Position numbers and translations under genes: made by a program. This document shows positions 7,805 through 9,248 of a stretch of 9,248 bases of DNA, one piece after another; the stretch's first letter is position 1; each line of letters begins with the position of its first letter. The notes under the pieces were generated by a model. It did not search any database, had not been told where the DNA came from, and saw nothing but the letters and a program-made list of their open reading frames with translations. The DNA comes from Verrucomicrobiales bacterium (lineage in GTDB: Bacteria > Verrucomicrobiota > Verrucomicrobiia > Verrucomicrobiales > V1-33), in the NCBI GenBank assembly GCA_023253575.1, contig JALRGB010000812.1, positions 1 to 9,248 on the forward strand, written 5' to 3'.

Positions 7805-9248
7805 TCAACGCGGCGCTTCACCGACGAGCGGCTGGGTACTGCGAAGATACGCGAAGAGATCGCGGGTTTGTTGTTCGGTGAGGGTATCGAGCAGGCCTTC
7901 GGGCATGAGCGACATGCCGGCGGGCTGAAGTTGAGCGATTCCGCTCCGGGCTAGGGTCACATTCTGATTGTCCAATCCGCGCAGGACGATGGTATGCTCA
8001 TCCTGCTCGATCAAAAATCCGGCGAGAGACCGACCATCGCTCGTCTCGACGGTGTAGTTTTCAAATCCTTCCCGAATTTCGGCATTGGGATTCACGGTAG
8101 CGAGGAGCATCGATTCCAGATCCGTTCGGTCATGCACGGTGAGGTCGGGTCCGATCTGACCGCCCTGACCAAACAACTGGTGGCACGCACTGCACGCGTT
8201 TTGGAAGAGCGTTCGACCATTATACGGATCCCCCGTGCCACCGCGGATCGCGGCTGCCAGATGCGTGATTTTCTTTTCCATTTCTTCGGTGGTGGCCTTG
8301 CCGGTCACCGGCCAGACTTGGTCCAAGGCCGCCAGCAACGCGGCATCGCGATGCTGTTTCAGTGTCCTCACCATGTTCAATGGCACGGTATCAGGATTCA
8401 GGCGGAGGCCGACCTGATGACTGGTGGCGGGATTCATGGCCTCCACGAGCTGCCTCGCCCAAGCCGGACGACTGGCCAACAGTGTCTGGGCCACGGCCAG
8501 CGATTCGCGGCCGAGGACCGGATACACCTTCAACACGGCTTCAGCGATGGCTGGATCATCGTAATTTTGCATGGCGGAAAGGATCGCCTTCTCCAAACCG
8601 TCATCCTTCACTGCCGCCAGACAGGCTTTGACCAAAGCCGGCACAGCGTCAGGAATCTTGACTTCACTCATGACCCCGAGGAACTCAAGTCGCTCCGTCC
8701 GCGCGGAGGTTTCGTCCGGCACAATCTGCAGGGCCCGACGCATAGCGGCGGCATCTCCCTGGCGAATGGCAAACGCGGCCGATCCGACGCCGTGGCGCGC
8801 CATCGCAGCCACCAAGGCGTCCGGCAGCCCGGCCAAAGTACGGCCTTTAAAAGCCGTCTCAAAACCCGCCATCAGCCGCCGACTGTGCTCGGGCGTCGGC
8901 GAAAGCTCAAAAAGCCGGGCACAGGCCAGCAAATCCTGACGCGAGCCAGCCAAGGCAAAACGCCGGGCCGTGCGCTCAATCAAATGGGTTTCCACCATCG
9001 GCCGCTGCCAGAAATCTGGATCAGCGAACAACTGAATCACATCGTCTCGATGCTCCGCACATCGAGCTTCCACCGCCCACCACAAAAACAAGGGTATCCG
9101 GTTGTCCGCCACATCACCATCCTGCCGACTCAACACTTTTACCACCGCCAGTCCGTCACGCGCCGAAAGTCGACGGGCCGTGGCCGCTAGTTGATTTCGC
9201 ACTTCAAGGTCCGTCTCAACAGCGGCTCGCGCCACCAGTTTGGCGGCC
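7805..9248 (-). CDS. PVC-type heme-binding CxxCH protein, helical repeats plus c-type cytochrome domain (partial, N-terminus outside window)
   Basis: The frame is open from the right edge of the window, so the start lies outside; the GTG at 9235 is an internal valine. Numbering from that valine, residues about 1-310 are helical and repeat-like (HEAT/ARM style). They include an IPLFLWWAVEA block (47-57) typical of large PVC membrane-bound dehydrogenases. The C-terminal cytochrome c domain has ACSACH (347-352; bases 8194-8180 encode CSACH) for covalent heme. GPDLT (362-366) follows, and SLMPEGL (442-448) has M444 as likely sixth heme ligand. These match the putative heme-binding domain of Pirellula/Verrucomicrobium type (TIGR02603). 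Such proteins usually carry an N-terminal beta-propeller dehydrogenase domain, which would lie beyond the window. The likely role is periplasmic oxidation of a substrate, perhaps a sugar, with electrons passed through the heme; the substrate is unknown. The TGA stop at 7807-7805 is 15 bases before the esterase gene, suggesting co-transcription. Confidence 0.87.
   Translation of the reverse strand, partial: AAKLVARAAVETDLEVRNQLAATARRLSARDGLAVVKVLSRQDGDVADNRIPLFLWWAVEARCAEHRDDVIQLFADPDFWQRPMVETHLIERTARRFALAGSRQDLLACARLFELSPTPEHSRRLMAGFETAFKGRTLAGLPDALVAAMARHGVGSAAFAIRQGDAAAMRRALQIVPDETSARTERLEFLGVMSEVKIPDAVPALVKACLAAVKDDGLEKAILSAMQNYDDPAIAEAVLKVYPVLGRESLAVAQTLLASRPAWARQLVEAMNPATSHQVGLRLNPDTVPLNMVRTLKQHRDAALLAALDQVWPVTGKATTEEMEKKITHLAAAIRGGTGDPYNGRTLFQNACSACHQLFGQGGQIGPDLTVHDRTDLESMLLATVNPNAEIREGFENYTVETSDGRSLAGFLIEQDEHTIVLRGLDNQNVTLARSGIAQLQPAGMSLMPEGLLDTLTEQQTRDLFAYLRSTQPLVGEAPR

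Noticed and set aside
7994..9190. Long open frame on the plus strand (398 codons) opposite the heme-binding protein gene
   Set aside because: It lies wholly antisense to a gene with clear domain motifs. Its product is rich in Arg, His, Gln and Pro with no recognisable domain, as expected from the shadow of a GC-rich coding strand.
9233..9235. GTG as the start of the heme-binding protein
   Set aside because: The frame continues open to the window edge and the protein begins in the middle of a known longer architecture, so this is an internal codon.

Overview
The window carries five genes, all read from the minus strand, so transcription runs from the high coordinates to the low ones. Two of the genes are cut by the window edges. 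The sequence is GC-rich, and most starts lack a recognisable Shine-Dalgarno sequence. The protein families point to the Planctomycetes-Verrucomicrobia (PVC) group. The strongest marker is the C-terminal CxxCH heme-binding domain of the Pirellula/Verrucomicrobium type, helped by the CehA/McbA-like metallohydrolases typical of these bacteria. I cannot separate planctomycete from verrucomicrobium on this evidence.

Layout in order of transcription: (1) 9248-7805, the C-terminal part of a large dehydrogenase-type protein with a helical-repeat region and a c-type cytochrome domain. (2) 7789-5450, a secreted protein made of two tandem alpha/beta-hydrolase domains; the first has lost its nucleophile serine and the second is intact. 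(3) 5449-5316, a 134-base spacer with a strong imperfect hairpin that may be a terminator, an attenuator or a processing site. (4) 5315-2856, a secreted GH95-like (alpha/alpha)6 glycoside hydrolase. (5) 2844-271, a secreted CehA/McbA-type (PHP-like) metallohydrolase with what looks like an inserted carbohydrate-binding-like beta-sandwich. (6) 256-1, the N-terminus of a second, probably paralogous, secreted protein of the same type. Gaps between genes are 11 to 15 bases except at the hairpin spacer, which suggests one operon or two back-to-back ones (7805/7789 and 5315/2844/256).

Every gene whose N-terminus is visible begins with a signal peptide, so the products probably act in the periplasm or outside the cell. 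A glycoside hydrolase, an acetyl-xylan-esterase/dienelactone-hydrolase-like esterase, carbohydrate-binding-like metallohydrolases and a heme-bearing dehydrogenase together suggest breakdown of a decorated glycan or glycoside with an oxidative step. The substrate is not known, and no sulfatase, transporter or regulator lies in the window. No RNA gene, mobile element, CRISPR array or long repeat was seen, and there is no gene-free stretch over 300 bases.
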